The notes below the pieces were generated by a model that saw only the letters and a program-made list of their open reading frames with translations, was not told where the DNA came from and searched no databases. A stretch of 64,000 nucleotides of DNA from Paguma larvata (taxonomy: Eukaryota > Chordata > Mammalia > Carnivora > Viverridae): contig CM057836.1 of the NCBI GenBank assembly GCA_030068075.1, positions 67,679,788 through 67,743,787 of the forward strand, written 5' to 3'. Both the position numbers and the translations under genes were made by a program. This document shows, piece after piece, positions 23,354 to 34,477 of this stretch (positions are counted from its first letter, which is position 1; each line of letters starts with the position of its first letter).

Positions 23354-23633
23354 ATCAACTTTTACATTTACATCTTTATTGCATTTGTCTTGTTGTACAT
23401 ATTCCATTTTGGATTATACTAATTTCATATACACGTATTAACTCTCTTATAATTCATACTCTGTCTCTATGTCTCTCAAAAATAAATAAACGTTAAAAAA
23501 TAAAAATAAACATTAAAAATTAAAAAAAAAGATCAACTTTTACATTTACATCTTTATTGCATTTGTCTTGTGGTACATATTCCATTTTGGATTATACTAA
23601 TTTCATACACACATATTAACTCTCTTATAAAAT
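23274..23633. repeat. ~180-bp local tandem duplication of SINE tail plus flank
   Basis: The block starting 'tcatactctgtctctatg' at 23274 recurs at 23454. The 60 bases 23281-23340 and 23461-23520 are identical, and the following ~110 bases match apart from small changes in the A/T run and a few substitutions. The unit contains the inner SINE's 3' end, the outer SINE's tail and ~100 bp of unique flank. Confidence 0.95.
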
Positions 23634-23636
23634 ATA

Positions 23637-24034
23637 TGAAGAGTGAACTGTGTCATACTTGTCTTGGTGTTTTTATAGAACTTTTCACTGGGAGGTGCAA
23701 AAATAATAGTTGAATAAGTATACTAAAAAGTAAATACTATTATTGTGTTATGGTGAAATAGGGAACTATTCTCTATTATTGAAAGGCATTTGTGTAGATG
23801 TGATTTTTCTTTCCAACATAAATTTTCTTTCAGATGAGAAGAAAAGTTAAAGTATCATTTTTAAGTGATGGATAGTCAGTAAAAAGAGTTTTTGCATATG
23901 AATTAAGTCACAGGTAATTTATAAAGGGAGTAATGTGAAACAAAGGAGTATTAAAATAATCAAGAATAAGTGGCTAAGTATTCTAACTAGTTTTATTCAC
24001 TTATTCAATTATGCTCATTGGCTCATAGTATATG
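23637..24034. other. AT-rich spacer
   Basis: Nothing recognised. Confidence 0.5.
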
Positions 24035-24350
24035 TATCCATTTACTTCAACTTTTCTTATGTGAAATGGGAGTAACCATAGTATGCTGATTTAAAGAGGG
24101 GAGTCTCAAAAGAGAATGCTTGAATCAAATCATCAATTTATAATTTTCTAATAGCATTTCTTCCATAATTTTCTCAACATGTATGTTTTATTTAAAAAAT
24201 AGGTGCAAAAGTATCTACCTTATAAGGACATTGTGAGAGCTTAATACAAAATATATATGTAAAACATTTAGAACAGTGCTTAACAGGCTTAGAACAGGGC
24301 AGACTTTACTAAATGTTAACTGTACTAGCGGGAACAGGGCTGGTGATAGT
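24035..24350 (+). mobile_element. MIR SINE fragments (ancient)
   Basis: Two pieces: 'atttacttcaacttttcttatgtgaaatgggagtaacc' (24041-24078) and 'aaaaaataggtgcaaaagtatctaccttataaggacattgtgagagcttaatac…acatttagaacagtgctta' (about 24195-24285). The second follows the 3' half of MIR closely. They may be one element with an insertion or two adjacent copies. Confidence 0.6.
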
Positions 24351-24449
24351 AATAGATTATCTACTATAATGGTAGAATTAATAAAGAGTTCTTTCTTACT
24401 CTTGTAGAAACAATAGGAATAGATTCTGTTGGGTTTTCCACTCATATTT

Positions 24450-24666
24450 TTTTTTAATTTTTTAATGTTTATTTATTATTGAGAGACAGAGACAGAGGAT
24501 GAGCAGGGATGGGGCAGGCATCGAGGGGGAGATACAGAATCCAAAGCAGGCTCCAGGCTCTGAGCTGTCAGGGCAGAGCCTGATGCGGGGCTCGAACTTA
24601 TGAACTTCAAAATCATGCCCTGAGCCAAAGTCGGACGCTTAACCGACTGAGCCACCCAGGCACCCC
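24450..24666 (-). mobile_element. CAN-SINE (SINEC_Fc-like)
   Basis: 'ggctccaggctctgagctgtcagggcagagcc', 'aaagtcggacgcttaaccgactgagccacccaggcacccc': head and body close to consensus. Flanks tttccactcatattt and tttcctctcatattt (to 24449 and 24667-24681) form a 15-bp duplication with one mismatch. Confidence 0.97.
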
Positions 24667-24681
24667 TTTCCTCTCATATTT

Positions 24682-25777
24682 GTAATGTATTTCCTTTAAA
24701 AATTACAGGCTACACATATGAGTGTTGGTCAAACATGAAATTTTCTAGAAAAATGGTTATATATTTCTGTTTAATTGAATTTCTATTTTTGCCTTGTTTT
24801 TGAAAGTTAACAGAATAGGATTTAGAGTATGCAAACTCAGTTTTCACTTTTTTAGGAAATATTTTATTAAAGATGGGTATTTTCGTAGAAACAGAGTTTT
24901 TTGTTTGTTTGTTTGTTTGTTTTAACTCTCAAGTCCCTTTGCATGTTTGTGGAAAAATATAGTGGCAGATGTGTGAAATATACACAGAAATTGGATACAG
25001 GCTTCATCACCAGACTTGGAAAGAATAGTCATTTCTTCCTTGTGAGTAAGTAGCAACAGGGTTTATGATAAAAAGATTTAAAGAATCAAGATGCAGTACA
25101 TGTATCTTAAAATTTTGTTTATGATGACCTTGGGGCTGGAAATAATAAGAGAAGCAGGCTGTCATCTGTTTAAGAAAAGTTTTTGCTCTTTGGAGCAGAT
25201 AGAAAGCAAGCCAGAATAATGATGGTCTGACTCTGATATCATGAATCAAAAGATAATTTTGTACAAGCCACTACAATCCAGCCAGCCATCCATTCTATTA
25301 AACCTATAATGTATAGTCCCTACATTAGGTAAAGTATTTGAGTCCCTACTAATTAGACTTCACTTTCCTCTGGAAATAAGTCAATGAGAATTGAGAATTT
25401 TATTGTCGTCCATACACACACCAATGTACACACACACACACACACGCACACCCACAATTTTAACTCTGAATGCTGGATGTAGACCAAGGCTTTTGCAATT
25501 GGCATTCTATCTATTTCATCACGAAGCATCCTGAGACTTGATCTCAGTCCTCTGACCCCCACCAATGCAGGAAAATGATGACAAAGGCATTGCCCAGAAG
25601 GTGTAAGAGAAAGTAGAGCTAGCCCCTTGAGAGTTTTCTATTTTAAACCCAAGGTGAAGGAATGCAGAAGAAAGATGGAAGAAATAGATATTTGTTACTA
25701 TTTCCTCCATTTTCATCCACCCATTCAGTGAGCTCTTACTTCTTTAGGTGCCTGGTATTAAAATGGAGGGAAGATGT
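24682..25777. other. Unassigned sequence with small microsatellites
   Basis: No gene or interspersed repeat that I can support. (TTTG)n at about 24897-24923 and an imperfect AC tract at 25412-25456 are present. Confidence 0.5.
25412..25456. repeat. Imperfect (AC)n tract
   Basis: AC units broken by 'caatgt', 'g' and 'cc'. Shorter and less pure than the other CA tracts. Confidence 0.85.
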
Positions 25778-25985
25778 ACATTTTTTTAAAGTTTATTTAT
25801 TTATTTTCAGAGAGAGAGAACATGTGCGAGTAGGGAAGGGGCAGAGGGAGACAAGAGAAAATCCCAAGCAGGCTCCATGTTGTCAGCATAGGGCTCAACT
25901 CAGGGCTAAATCTAGTGAACCGTATTATGACTTGAGCCGAAATTAAGGGTCGAGCACTCAATTGGCTGAGCCACCCAGCATCTCA
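25778..25985 (-). mobile_element. CAN-SINE, diverged
   Basis: T-rich tail, GA-rich zone, 'aagcaggctccatgttgtcagcatagggctc', a degraded core and head remnant 'gagccacccagcatctc'. No clear target-site duplication. Older insertion. Confidence 0.9.
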
Positions 25986-26209
25986 AGGCTATAAATTTTT
26001 CAAGAAAATGTGCAGAAGCAATTTTTTGAGACAAACTTATGTAACCATATATTTAATAAAAAGTTGTTAAAGTGAATGATAATTTACTGTGAATGCAGAC
26101 TAAATTGCCTTATTGAGGTTACGCTAGCGTATGTCACCATCTGCAAATAGTGATGAAGGAGCTGATGTTAACAAGTGATATCTCAGGAGGACTTACAATG
26201 AGCACTATT

Positions 26210-26407
26210 TTTTGATGTTTATTTATTTATTTTTGAGAGACAGAAATGAAGAACGAGCAGGGAAGGGTCAGAGAGACAGGGAGACAGAATCTCAAGCAGG
26301 CTCCATGCTGTCAGTGCAGAGCCCAATGCAGGGCTTGAACCATGAGATCATGACCTGAGTCAAAACCAGGAGTTGGAAGCTTAACCAGTTCAGCCACCCA
26401 GTGCTCC
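26210..26407 (-). mobile_element. CAN-SINE, older variant
   Basis: 'caagcaggctccatgctgtcagtgcagagcc', 'gagatcatgacctgagtcaaaaccaggagt', head remnant 'agccacccagtgctcc'. Flanked by tacaatgagcactatt (26194-26209) and tacagtgagcactatt (26408-26423), 16 bp with one mismatch. Confidence 0.96.
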
Positions 26408-26689
26408 TACAGTGAGCACTATTAAAGTAAGGACCACAAATAAATAAATTGGGAACATTAAATATGCATGGTCTTCTATCTGTTTCTTTCCCAACTTTTG
26501 CTCATTTCAAATACTCTGTTGTCTTCTCCTCTCTCAACCCTCACACTCTCCTTCTCATGAACGCTTTAACTCAATAACTTCATGGTCTTTTTCCATTTCT
26601 AGAATGCAAATAGCTCATTGCTGCAAAGGGTCCTCAAACTTGTATCTTATTTCATTAGATTTTATTTCTCTTCTGATTACTTTGCCAAC

Positions 26690-26948
26690 TTTTTCTCTCC
26701 GGTAAGGTCTCAGTTTAGGTATTTTTTCCTTAACTTCCTCACAGGGTCTTTTCCGAAACCCTCTTCTACATCAGTTTCCATCTCTGGTATTATATACTGC
26801 AGCACCTTGTATTTTTTTTTCAAAGCACTTATCTCAAATTGTCTTTAATTCTTCAATCTTCTATTTGTTTATGCATTATCTTTTTTCCTCATTAGACTCC
26901 TCTCCATAAGAATGGTAACATTTATGCCTTATTCACCATTATATCTCT
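26690..26948 (+). mobile_element. L2 LINE 3' region, left part
   Basis: 'aggtctcagtttaggtattttttccttaacttcctcacagggtcttttccgaaaccctc' … 'tttcaaagcacttatctcaaattgtc' … 'agactcctctccataagaatgg' follow L2 order (ctcaaatgtcacctcctcag…cttccctgacc…agcacttatcacaat…agaatgtaagctcc). It stops abruptly at 26948 and resumes at 27457. Confidence 0.7.
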
Positions 26949-27456
26949 TGTTGGAAAAAGTAGTCAGGCTTAGTTTCTTGGCCACTACATAGTCATGTAA
27001 GAGGGGCCTTGGGCCTAGAGATTAAGAGTCTTCACAACCTCTGCTGGGGTTGCCTTATGAGAGAACACTGTTCCTGTACCAAGCTAGATGTCCACTCATT
27101 TTTTCTGCTTAAGATGTGTATTATTGAATCTCAGACATGCCCCTAGTATATTTCAGACCTCAAGAGGGTGATGCTTAAATCGTTCCATTGCAGCATAATG
27201 TGGCTTGCTTAGAGTTACACAACCTATGCTGTTTACTGCAGATTGGAGTCACAGTTAGGCCATTGAAGAATAATGCATTGCAATGGTCTAGATCTTGTAC
27301 ACTCTTCTCTCTTGCTTCAGGTAAAAGCTGTGCGATTTGAGCCAGGTTTCTGTGTTGTCTGTTATCAGCAACCTTGAATCTTGCTCTGGTCTGTTTTCTG
27401 GGTAGCACTTACAAGGCCTTTTGATTTCACTGCAGTCTAGCCACTGGTAAAAACAA
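26949..27456. mobile_element. ~508-bp insert in L2; candidate solo LTR
   Basis: The sequence starts TGTTGG and ends AACAA, and is flanked on both sides by CTCT (26945-26948, 27457-27460). Removing the insert and one CTCT restores a continuous L2 3' end. Four-base duplications with TG…-type ends fit a gammaretrovirus-like (ERV1) solo LTR. Against this, the end is CAA rather than CA and I see no AATAAA inside. The minus-strand frame 27175-27408 is of unknown meaning. Confidence 0.5.
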
Positions 27457-27522
27457 CTCTACCAGTTTTCTAAATACCCAACACACAAGATGCTCAATAA
27501 ATATTTATTAAATTAATAAGGT
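27457..27522 (+). mobile_element. L2 LINE 3' end, right part
   Basis: 'ctctaccagttttctaaatacccaacacacaagatgctcaataaatatttattaaattaataa' is the L2 terminal segment (…tgctcaataaatatttgttgaatga). It completes the copy at 26690-26948. Confidence 0.7.
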
Positions 27523-29254
27523 AGGAATAATGTAAGTCCTGTTATCAATACCTGCTTACATATAGTAACTAGATCCACAGTTAAGAGGAATTGGGAGGTG
27601 ATATGAAAACTTCTCTATATAACATTTTTGTGGCTTACCCTCATGTTGTGTGAATTCCATAGCAAACTTTATATCATCTATTACATAAAGGGCTTTTAAT
27701 GATATTAGATATATCAGGTGAAGGATGCTCCTTTCAATAATGTCTTTTTAGCCAGATTTATTTCTGTATGGACATTTTACAGGCCTATCTTCTCTATACT
27801 TGCCTCATCACTTTATAGAAATACCTGGATAAATGATAGATCATAAAGGTAAAGGATAAAAGAAATGAAAATTATTAAAACAGTGTTCTCATGCTATGCC
27901 CAGAAAAGATGAAGACTTGATCTTTATCAAAGCCTGAAAACAGATGACAACTAGAATATGTTTTCTGAGTTAGACTGAGTACCCAAAAGGAATTAAAAAT
28001 ATAGAATAAAAGCAAGGAAATAAGAATTAGTTTTGTTTACACTCTAAGAAAGATAAAAGCAGCCCCAGATGTCAATGAGAAATTGGACCTTCCTGTCTAC
28101 CATTGAGTTGGCGGCAGATGCCTTTGTGGTGTTGATACCTCCTCACCCCATTCCCATGTGGACTCTGTGCAGTAAATACTGTTTAGCTCAGCAGTCTATC
28201 ATTTTCCCTGTTCGAGTCTCAATTTAGAAAGGTAAGATTTTGCCCCTGGCTTGCTGGACTATTGCCCTACATAAAGATAATTAGATTCTAACAGAACAGA
28301 AGCTAATTTGTGGGTTTAATATAGTGCTGCTTTTAGATAGTAATAAAATCCTTTTCTAAAACACTAAGTGCACGTCAGCATTAACATAAATCAAGCAGTT
28401 TCCAGCCTCACATCTGAAGGGTGTTTTTCATTATTTAAATCCCTAGGGATGGCACAATATCTACAGCTACCTAATAATTCCCTACTTTACACTTGAGTTA
28501 GAATCCAGAGGGTTTTCAGGAATTAGAAAATATAGACTAACTTGATTTGTTTGGTGTGAACTTTTCACTTAAATTTTAACTTAAATCATTGTATTGCCAG
28601 AATTAAAAATTCTGTATTAACTGTAAAGTTCATTTATGTAAACTTAAGTCACATTTTCCCTAACAATTAAAAAAGTATTTCTATCTATGAAATGATATTT
28701 ACCCAATATGTGAAAGTTATCTTTCACTTGGCATATTTTTGATAACTTAACATACAAAAGGTGTGAATTCAAGTCCCTGATAATATACAAAAAAGATACG
28801 CAAAATCCAGAAAAACACTTACTCCATAATTGTGACTTCATGTTGCCAAATAGCCAGGTCATTCATGGAATACTCTGTCATGCAAAGAACTTAGGTGAAT
28901 AGCCGCTTGGTAAGGATTATGTTTTTTATTTCATTATGTGTTTTCATTATACTGCATGGCAAATATACTGGGATTGAACAATATATTTTGGAATCATGAT
29001 TGTGGTCATTTTCATTCTTCCTGAAATGACATCATAATTTTATAGCCTATCCACAGGAAAATTCAGATCTCAAATAGAGAGAACATTTGAAAAGGACGAG
29101 CCCACCACTGGGCTTTATTCATAGAATATTACTATTGGAAACATAATAAATACAATAGACTCATACTATGCATCTTATTTACATTTAACACATTTACTTA
29201 AAAATGCTCCATCATCCTATTCCATTTTTGAACACACTTCATTATCTAAGAAGT
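27523..29254. other. Unassigned AT-rich sequence
   Basis: About 1.7 kb with no recognised element. 28,060-28,230 is GC-richer ('ttggcggcagatgcctttgtggtgttg') and of unknown origin. No gene seen. Confidence 0.5.
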
Positions 29255-31450
29255 GTTTTTTGTTTTAACAACTTTATTGAGGTATAACTGAATGCAATTA
29301 ACATATTTAAAGTGTAATTTTGGATAATCTTTGAAACAAGTATACAAGTATCCATGAAACAAACAATCAACATAATGAACAAATTTATCACCCACTCAAA
29401 TTTTCTTGCACCATTTTTTTGTGGTCCCTCCCTGTCCTCTTCTCCCTGCCCAGTTCTTAGGCTTGTTTCATTCTCTGTCTTTGGGGGAAACCATTGTCTC
29501 TCCATATTAAATAATATGTCAACAGTAGGCATTTCATAAAAGCTTTTTATTGATATGAGGAAATTTATTTCTATTCTGAGCTTTCTGTGAGGTATTTATT
29601 TATTTATCTATTTATTTATTTATCTTTTTATTAAGAGAGCAGGGGAGAGTGGTAGAGGGAGAGAGAGAATCTCAAGCAGGCTCCACTTTCAGTGCAGAAC
29701 CCAACATGGAGCATGATCCTGCAACCCTGAATCATGACCTGAGCCAAAATCAAGAGACAGATGCTCAATTGACCGAGCCACCCGGATATCACAGTAAAGT
29801 GTACTTTTTAATAAAGAATTGATGTCACATTGAAATTTCTGTTAAACCAATATTGCATTCCAAAGCACATTTGGTCATGATGTAGGATCATTTTTATAAA
29901 TTGTTGGATTTTATTATTAAAGAGTTGTTAAGAACTTTGCATCTAACCCTATGAGAGACATTGGCTTGTAGTTTGTTTTGTAATTGTTATTTGACTTGGA
30001 CATCAGAGTAATGCTGATCTCACAACAAGTAGTAAAGTATCCTCTCCTCTTTAATATTCTGAATAGTTTGTATTGAACTGGTATTACTTCCTCCTAAATG
30101 TTGCCTATGTCTCACCAGTGAATCCATCTTATGGAATTTGATTTCTTTGTTGGCTCATGGATAAATAGTGAGTTATTTAGTTTTCCTTAACTTATATATT
30201 TGGGTTTTTAAGAGATCTATTATTGATTTTTAATATACACCCATTGTGGTCAGAGAATATACTTTGTATGACTAGAATCTTTTTAAATGTATTGAGACTT
30301 GTACAATGGACCAAAATATGGCTTATTTTGGTAAAGTTTCTGTGTCCACTTGAAAATAATGTGTATCCTATCATTGTTGGATGAGATGATTTTTTAATGT
30401 AAATTAGGTCAAATTCCACGATAGTATTGTACAGATCTTCTTTATGCTTACTAAGACTTTATCTACTAGTTCCATCATTTATTGAGAGAAGTAATTTAAA
30501 TTTATTACTGTAATTTTGGATTGTCTATCTTAGAGTTCTGTTTTCATTTCATGTAATTTGAACCTATGTTATTAAGCATATACATATTTAGGTTTTTTGT
30601 GTTCTTAATAAATTGACCTCTTTGTCATTATGAAATGACCTTCGTTATTCCTATTAATATTCCTAGCCCTAAAATGAATTTTCCCTGATATTATTATAAG
30701 AACTCTTACTTTCTTTTGATTGGTGTCAGCATGGGATATCTTTTCCTATCTTTTTCTGTTTAATACATTTATGTCTTTTAGTACGTTTCTTGTAGTCAAC
30801 ATAGAACTAGGTCTGTTTGCTGGTAATCAAATCTGAGAATCTCCACATTTTAGCTGGAATATTTAGGCTACTTAATATATTTATCAGGATAGTTAGGTTT
30901 AAGTTCCTCATCTTGCATTTGTTGTCTATTTGTCTTATTGGTTCATTTTTTCACTTTTTCTTTGTTGTCTGCATTTCTGGTGATAAATTGAATATATTTT
31001 ATGATTCTGTTTTATCTCTTTTGAATGCTTATTTGCTACACATCTTTGGTATTTATTTAGTTGCTTTAGCATTTTTAACTTTTTTCTTTAACTTATGACA
31101 GTCTACCTCCAAGTACTATTATACCAGTTCATCTGTAAGAACACATTCCACACATATTTGCTGTTGTAATACATTATACTTTCACATGTGTTAAAACTTC
31201 CATATTACATTTTTGTTGTTGTTATTGTTGTCTGTTTAAACAATATATCATCCTTGAGGGCATTAAACCTGGGCAATCCTTGAGCTTACCTCATTTGTTT
31301 TCTGTCTCTTGGTGACCGCTGTCCTTCATTACCTGGAGTATCTTTTCCTATAATCTACTGGTTTATAGTTTCTGTTAACTTTTTAATTGTTTCAAATGGG
31401 AGGGAAAATCTGGTCTCTCTTATTCCAGTGAAGCCAGAAACTAAGAGCTG
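29255..31450 (-). mobile_element. Ancient L1 (L1M-type), 3' UTR through part of ORF2
   Basis: Left end: 'acaactttattgaggtataactgaatgcaattaacatatttaaagtgta…ccatgaaacaaacaatcaacataatgaac', the 3' UTR of old L1 in reverse. Then, after the SINE, 'ttattgatttttaatatacacccattgtggtcagagaatatac…gacttgtacaatgga…gtgtccacttgaaaataatgtgtatcc' and 'cttatgacagtctacctccaagtactattatacc', characteristic ORF2 antisense stretches. About 2 kb, many stops. The match fades after ~31,270. Confidence 0.85.
29593..29790 (-). mobile_element. CAN-SINE, older, inserted in L1
   Basis: (TTTA)n tail at the left, GA-rich segment, 'caagcaggctccactttcagtgcagaaccc', 'atcatgacctgagccaaaatcaagag', head remnant 'gaccgagccacccgg'. 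The surrounding L1 continues on both sides, which dates the L1 as older. Confidence 0.92.
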
Positions 31451-31864
31451 AGACTATTTTAATTCAGCCACAGATGTTTTAGAACCGTTGTATATAAAAA
31501 CCATTATGTTTCTCTGTGTAACTTCCCCTATTGATCTTGATGTTATCTCCTGATAACAAACACAAAGTCGTAATATATATACGTGTATATATATATAATC
31601 AGTTCAGTCTTTTGAATTTTCTACGTGTGTCACTTGTGTCATTGCTTAATATGGTTTGAGTATGTTTAAAGTGATCATCTACATTATATCCTATTTTATG
31701 AAACCATGGATATTTTTCTAGTCTTAAAGATTTATGTTTTAGCCACTATCAGTCTAATATTGTGCTGGTTTTTTTGGTATTCATTTGTTTAAACAATCTT
31801 CGTAATAATTTTTGAGGTAATTATTCTGTCTTCTTTTTAGGAATCTACTTTAGTGACTCATGCA
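31451..31864. other. Unassigned AT-rich sequence
   Basis: Contains a short TA tract at about 31573-31600. Nothing else recognised. Confidence 0.5.
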
Positions 31865-32330
31865 GTTGATAATCTAAATGCACATCATTAGGAGGAAGAC
31901 TAAATAAATTATAGCTTATCTATATAATAAAATAGTATGCAGCTAATGAAACTGATGACAAAGATTTATTTTTATTGACAAGGAAAAATATTTATTACAT
32001 TTAATCAAAAAGCAAGTAGGAGAGCAGCATTTTTATGCAGATTAAAAGTAAACAATATATCAGTTTGATTTAAAGTCTTGTTACCTAAGGAAAATAGATA
32101 AAAATATTTATAACAGTTTTGAGATGATATATCTATTTGTATAGTTCTGTACAAAGATGTACCTGAAATATATGGGATACACATCACATTTTACTTTATT
32201 GTTTAGTTTTCTATTTGTTATTTGATTGGCTTTTTTGTCTGTGTGTTTATATACATGTGTGTTTATGTTTGGTGAGGGGTAATTACAGTAAGCACATATG
32301 AATTGTATCAAGTAGAAAAAAAAAACATTG
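31865..32330 (+). mobile_element. Ancient L1 3'-end fragment
   Basis: 'cacatcattaggaggaagactaaataaattatagcttatctatataataaaatagtatgcagctaatgaaa…ttattgacaaggaaaaatat' follows the ORF2-tail/3'-UTR order of old L1 copies. It ends near an A-run at 32317-32326. Opposite orientation to the L1 at 29255-31450, so a separate insertion. Confidence 0.65.
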
Positions 32331-33103
32331 AAGCCATTTCGCTTATGTAATTAAAAATAAAAGCATTGGGTTACTGGAAGTATATTTTAGATACACATTC
32401 AAACAGGCAATTTAATGCATATTTTAATGAATTTTTTCATTCACCCTTAGTAATAATAAGAAAAATACATTTTAAAAACTACAAGAAATTTTAAGTGTGA
32501 GTGAACAGTTCGTCCTACTTTTGTCTCTTCAACTCAGTCAAATTTTATTTTCAATATTATAAACCTAAGAGGTTCAGATGGTACAGGTTAATTTTCAGTA
32601 GCACAGCTGAATATTTTGGTGCTCATCCAAGCTGAGTCTTTAGAGACTCATTGAGCATTGGTGTGTGTTGACCCTGTGGCTCTAATTTCTTCCTTCTTCT
32701 CAGCAGTATTCAAAGCTAGACTCATGAAAGCAGAATAATAAATGAGAGCATCCAGCCAAGTTTTTAGGTTTTTACATTACATTTCGTACACTTTATGTTG
32801 TTAAATAATATCTTTTATTATTGAAAAAGTTATGCACATATAAGGAATGAGTTTTAAAAAAATAGAAAATATAAAGAAAATAAAAAGTATCTATAAGCTT
32901 AATATCTGAAATGATTATTGTAAATATTCATATCTATATCTCTTAGATAGAAAAAAATTAACTAATTTTATTTTTGCTTTTGAACTGCTTTATTTTCTAT
33001 CTTGTGATTCATTTAACCATGCCACAAAGTAAGCTTCAAAAAAATAGTTATTAGGGACTGCTAGTATACCATTTAATTAACTAAATTTCTCCTGTTAGTA
33101 AAT
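32331..33103. other. Unassigned sequence
   Basis: A slightly GC-richer section lies at 32,600-32,740. No recognised element or gene. Confidence 0.5.
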
Positions 33104-33118
33104 TAAGTTGTTAATATA

Positions 33119-33546
33119 TTTTTTAATGTTTTTATTTTATTTTTAATTTTTTTTAACATTTTATTATTTATTTTTGAGAGACATAGAGACAGAGTATGAG
33201 CAGGGGAAGAGCAGAGAGAGAGGGAGACACAGAATCTGAAGCAGGCTCCAGGCTCTGAGCTGTCAGCACAGAGCCCGATGCAGGGCTCGAACTCACAGAC
33301 CGTGAGATCATGACCTGAGCAGAAGTCGGCCGCTTAACCAACTGAGCCACCCAGGTGCCCCTTATTTTATTTTTGAGTGAGAAAGTGTGAGTGGGGGAGG
33401 CACAGAGAGTGGGAGACAGGGCAGAGGATCCAAAGCAGGCTTCATGCTGACAACATTGAGCCAGATGTGAGGCTTGAACTCACTAACCACAGGATCAGAC
33501 CTGAGCCTAAGTCGGATGCTCAACCAACTGAGCCACCCAGGTGCCC
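33119..33546 (-). mobile_element. CAN-SINE (outer, older) split by a second SINE
   Basis: The right part 33375-33546 is a diverged SINE body and head ('…gatgctcaaccaactgagccacccaggtgccc'); its T-rich tail is at 33119-33144. Flanks taagttgttaatatatt (33104 on) and taagttgtcagtatta (33547 on) are the outer target-site duplication. Confidence 0.94.
33145..33361 (-). mobile_element. CAN-SINE (inner, younger), near consensus
   Basis: 'gaagcaggctccaggctctg', 'agctgtcagcacagagcccg', 'gaagtcggccgcttaacc' and 'ccacccaggtgcccc' are all close to the felid consensus. It is bracketed by ttattttattttt at 33132-33144 and 33362-33374, a perfect 13-bp duplication made from the outer SINE's tail. Confidence 0.97.
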
Positions 33547-33562
33547 TAAGTTGTCAGTATTA

Positions 33563-34226
33563 TTAAACTAACATTCCGAAGAATAATTTGTATGTGAATC
33601 TTTGATGAGTTTTATGATTATTTCTAAGATTGAATATTTAGAATTAGAATTTCTGGACCAAATTTTATGAATATTTTATTATTATATTTTTATGAATATT
33701 TTAAAGACTCTTAAAATTAGAATGACAATTTACATGTCCCAGAAAGTACCTTTTCTGCTTTGCAGTGGTTAATACATCTTACAAAATGCCCAGAAAATTG
33801 TATGGAAGTGGTTGTGTGTATGTTTGTGAGGATACCATAACCTTTTCCCATTTTTGCTTTACCAGAATCTTTGACACACAAGATAATATGATCAGTTTAG
33901 TAAATATACAGTTTATCAAATAAAATCATGATAATCCAAAAATATTCCAAAAATCTCCTCATTTTGCCTCAATATAAGATTGTCTTATATTGTGGTGGTA
34001 CTGCTGATGTCTGACATCCCCAGCAAGTAGTAATCAATGAAGTTTAATGGTAATTGGTTACATATTCTCAAGATATTAAATATGTTTTTAGCTAAGAACT
34101 GCAAAGTTTGCCTACTACAACAATGTTTATTGTTATTTGGCATCATGTTCTAATTGAACCCATCTATGCTTATTTCCATTTATGATACTTATTCCAATAA
34201 GCTATCTGGTTGTACTTTCTAAGAGT
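33563..34226. other. Unassigned AT-rich sequence
   Basis: Nothing recognised. Confidence 0.5.
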
Positions 34227-34242
34227 CAATTTGTGATTTCTT

Positions 34243-34461
34243 TTTTTTTTAATTTTTTTAACGTTTATTTAGTTTCTAGAGAGAGAGACAGAGCATGAGT
34301 GAGGGAGGGTCAGAGAGAGAGAGGGATACACAGATTCTGAAGCAGGCTCCAGGCTCTGAGCTGTCAGCACAGAGCCCGACGCGGGGCTTGAACCCACGAA
34401 CCATGAGATCATGACATGAGCCGAAGTCGGATGCTTAACCGACTAAGCCACCAGGCGCCCC
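34243..34461 (-). mobile_element. CAN-SINE (SINEC_Fc-like), young-looking
   Basis: Body and head 'cagcacagagcccgacgcgg', 'gccgaagtcggatgcttaac' and 'ccaggcgccc' retain CpG sites (acgcggggc), which usually decay fast. Flanks caatttgtgatttctt (34227-34242) and caatttgtcatttctt (34462-34477) are a 16-bp duplication with one mismatch. Confidence 0.98.
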
Positions 34462-34477
34462 CAATTTGTCATTTCTT

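Noticed and set aside
23274..23633. CRISPR-like or satellite array, suggested by two near-identical units
   Set aside because: Only two ~180-bp copies, made of SINE tail and flank. It is a simple tandem duplication in a mammalian genome.
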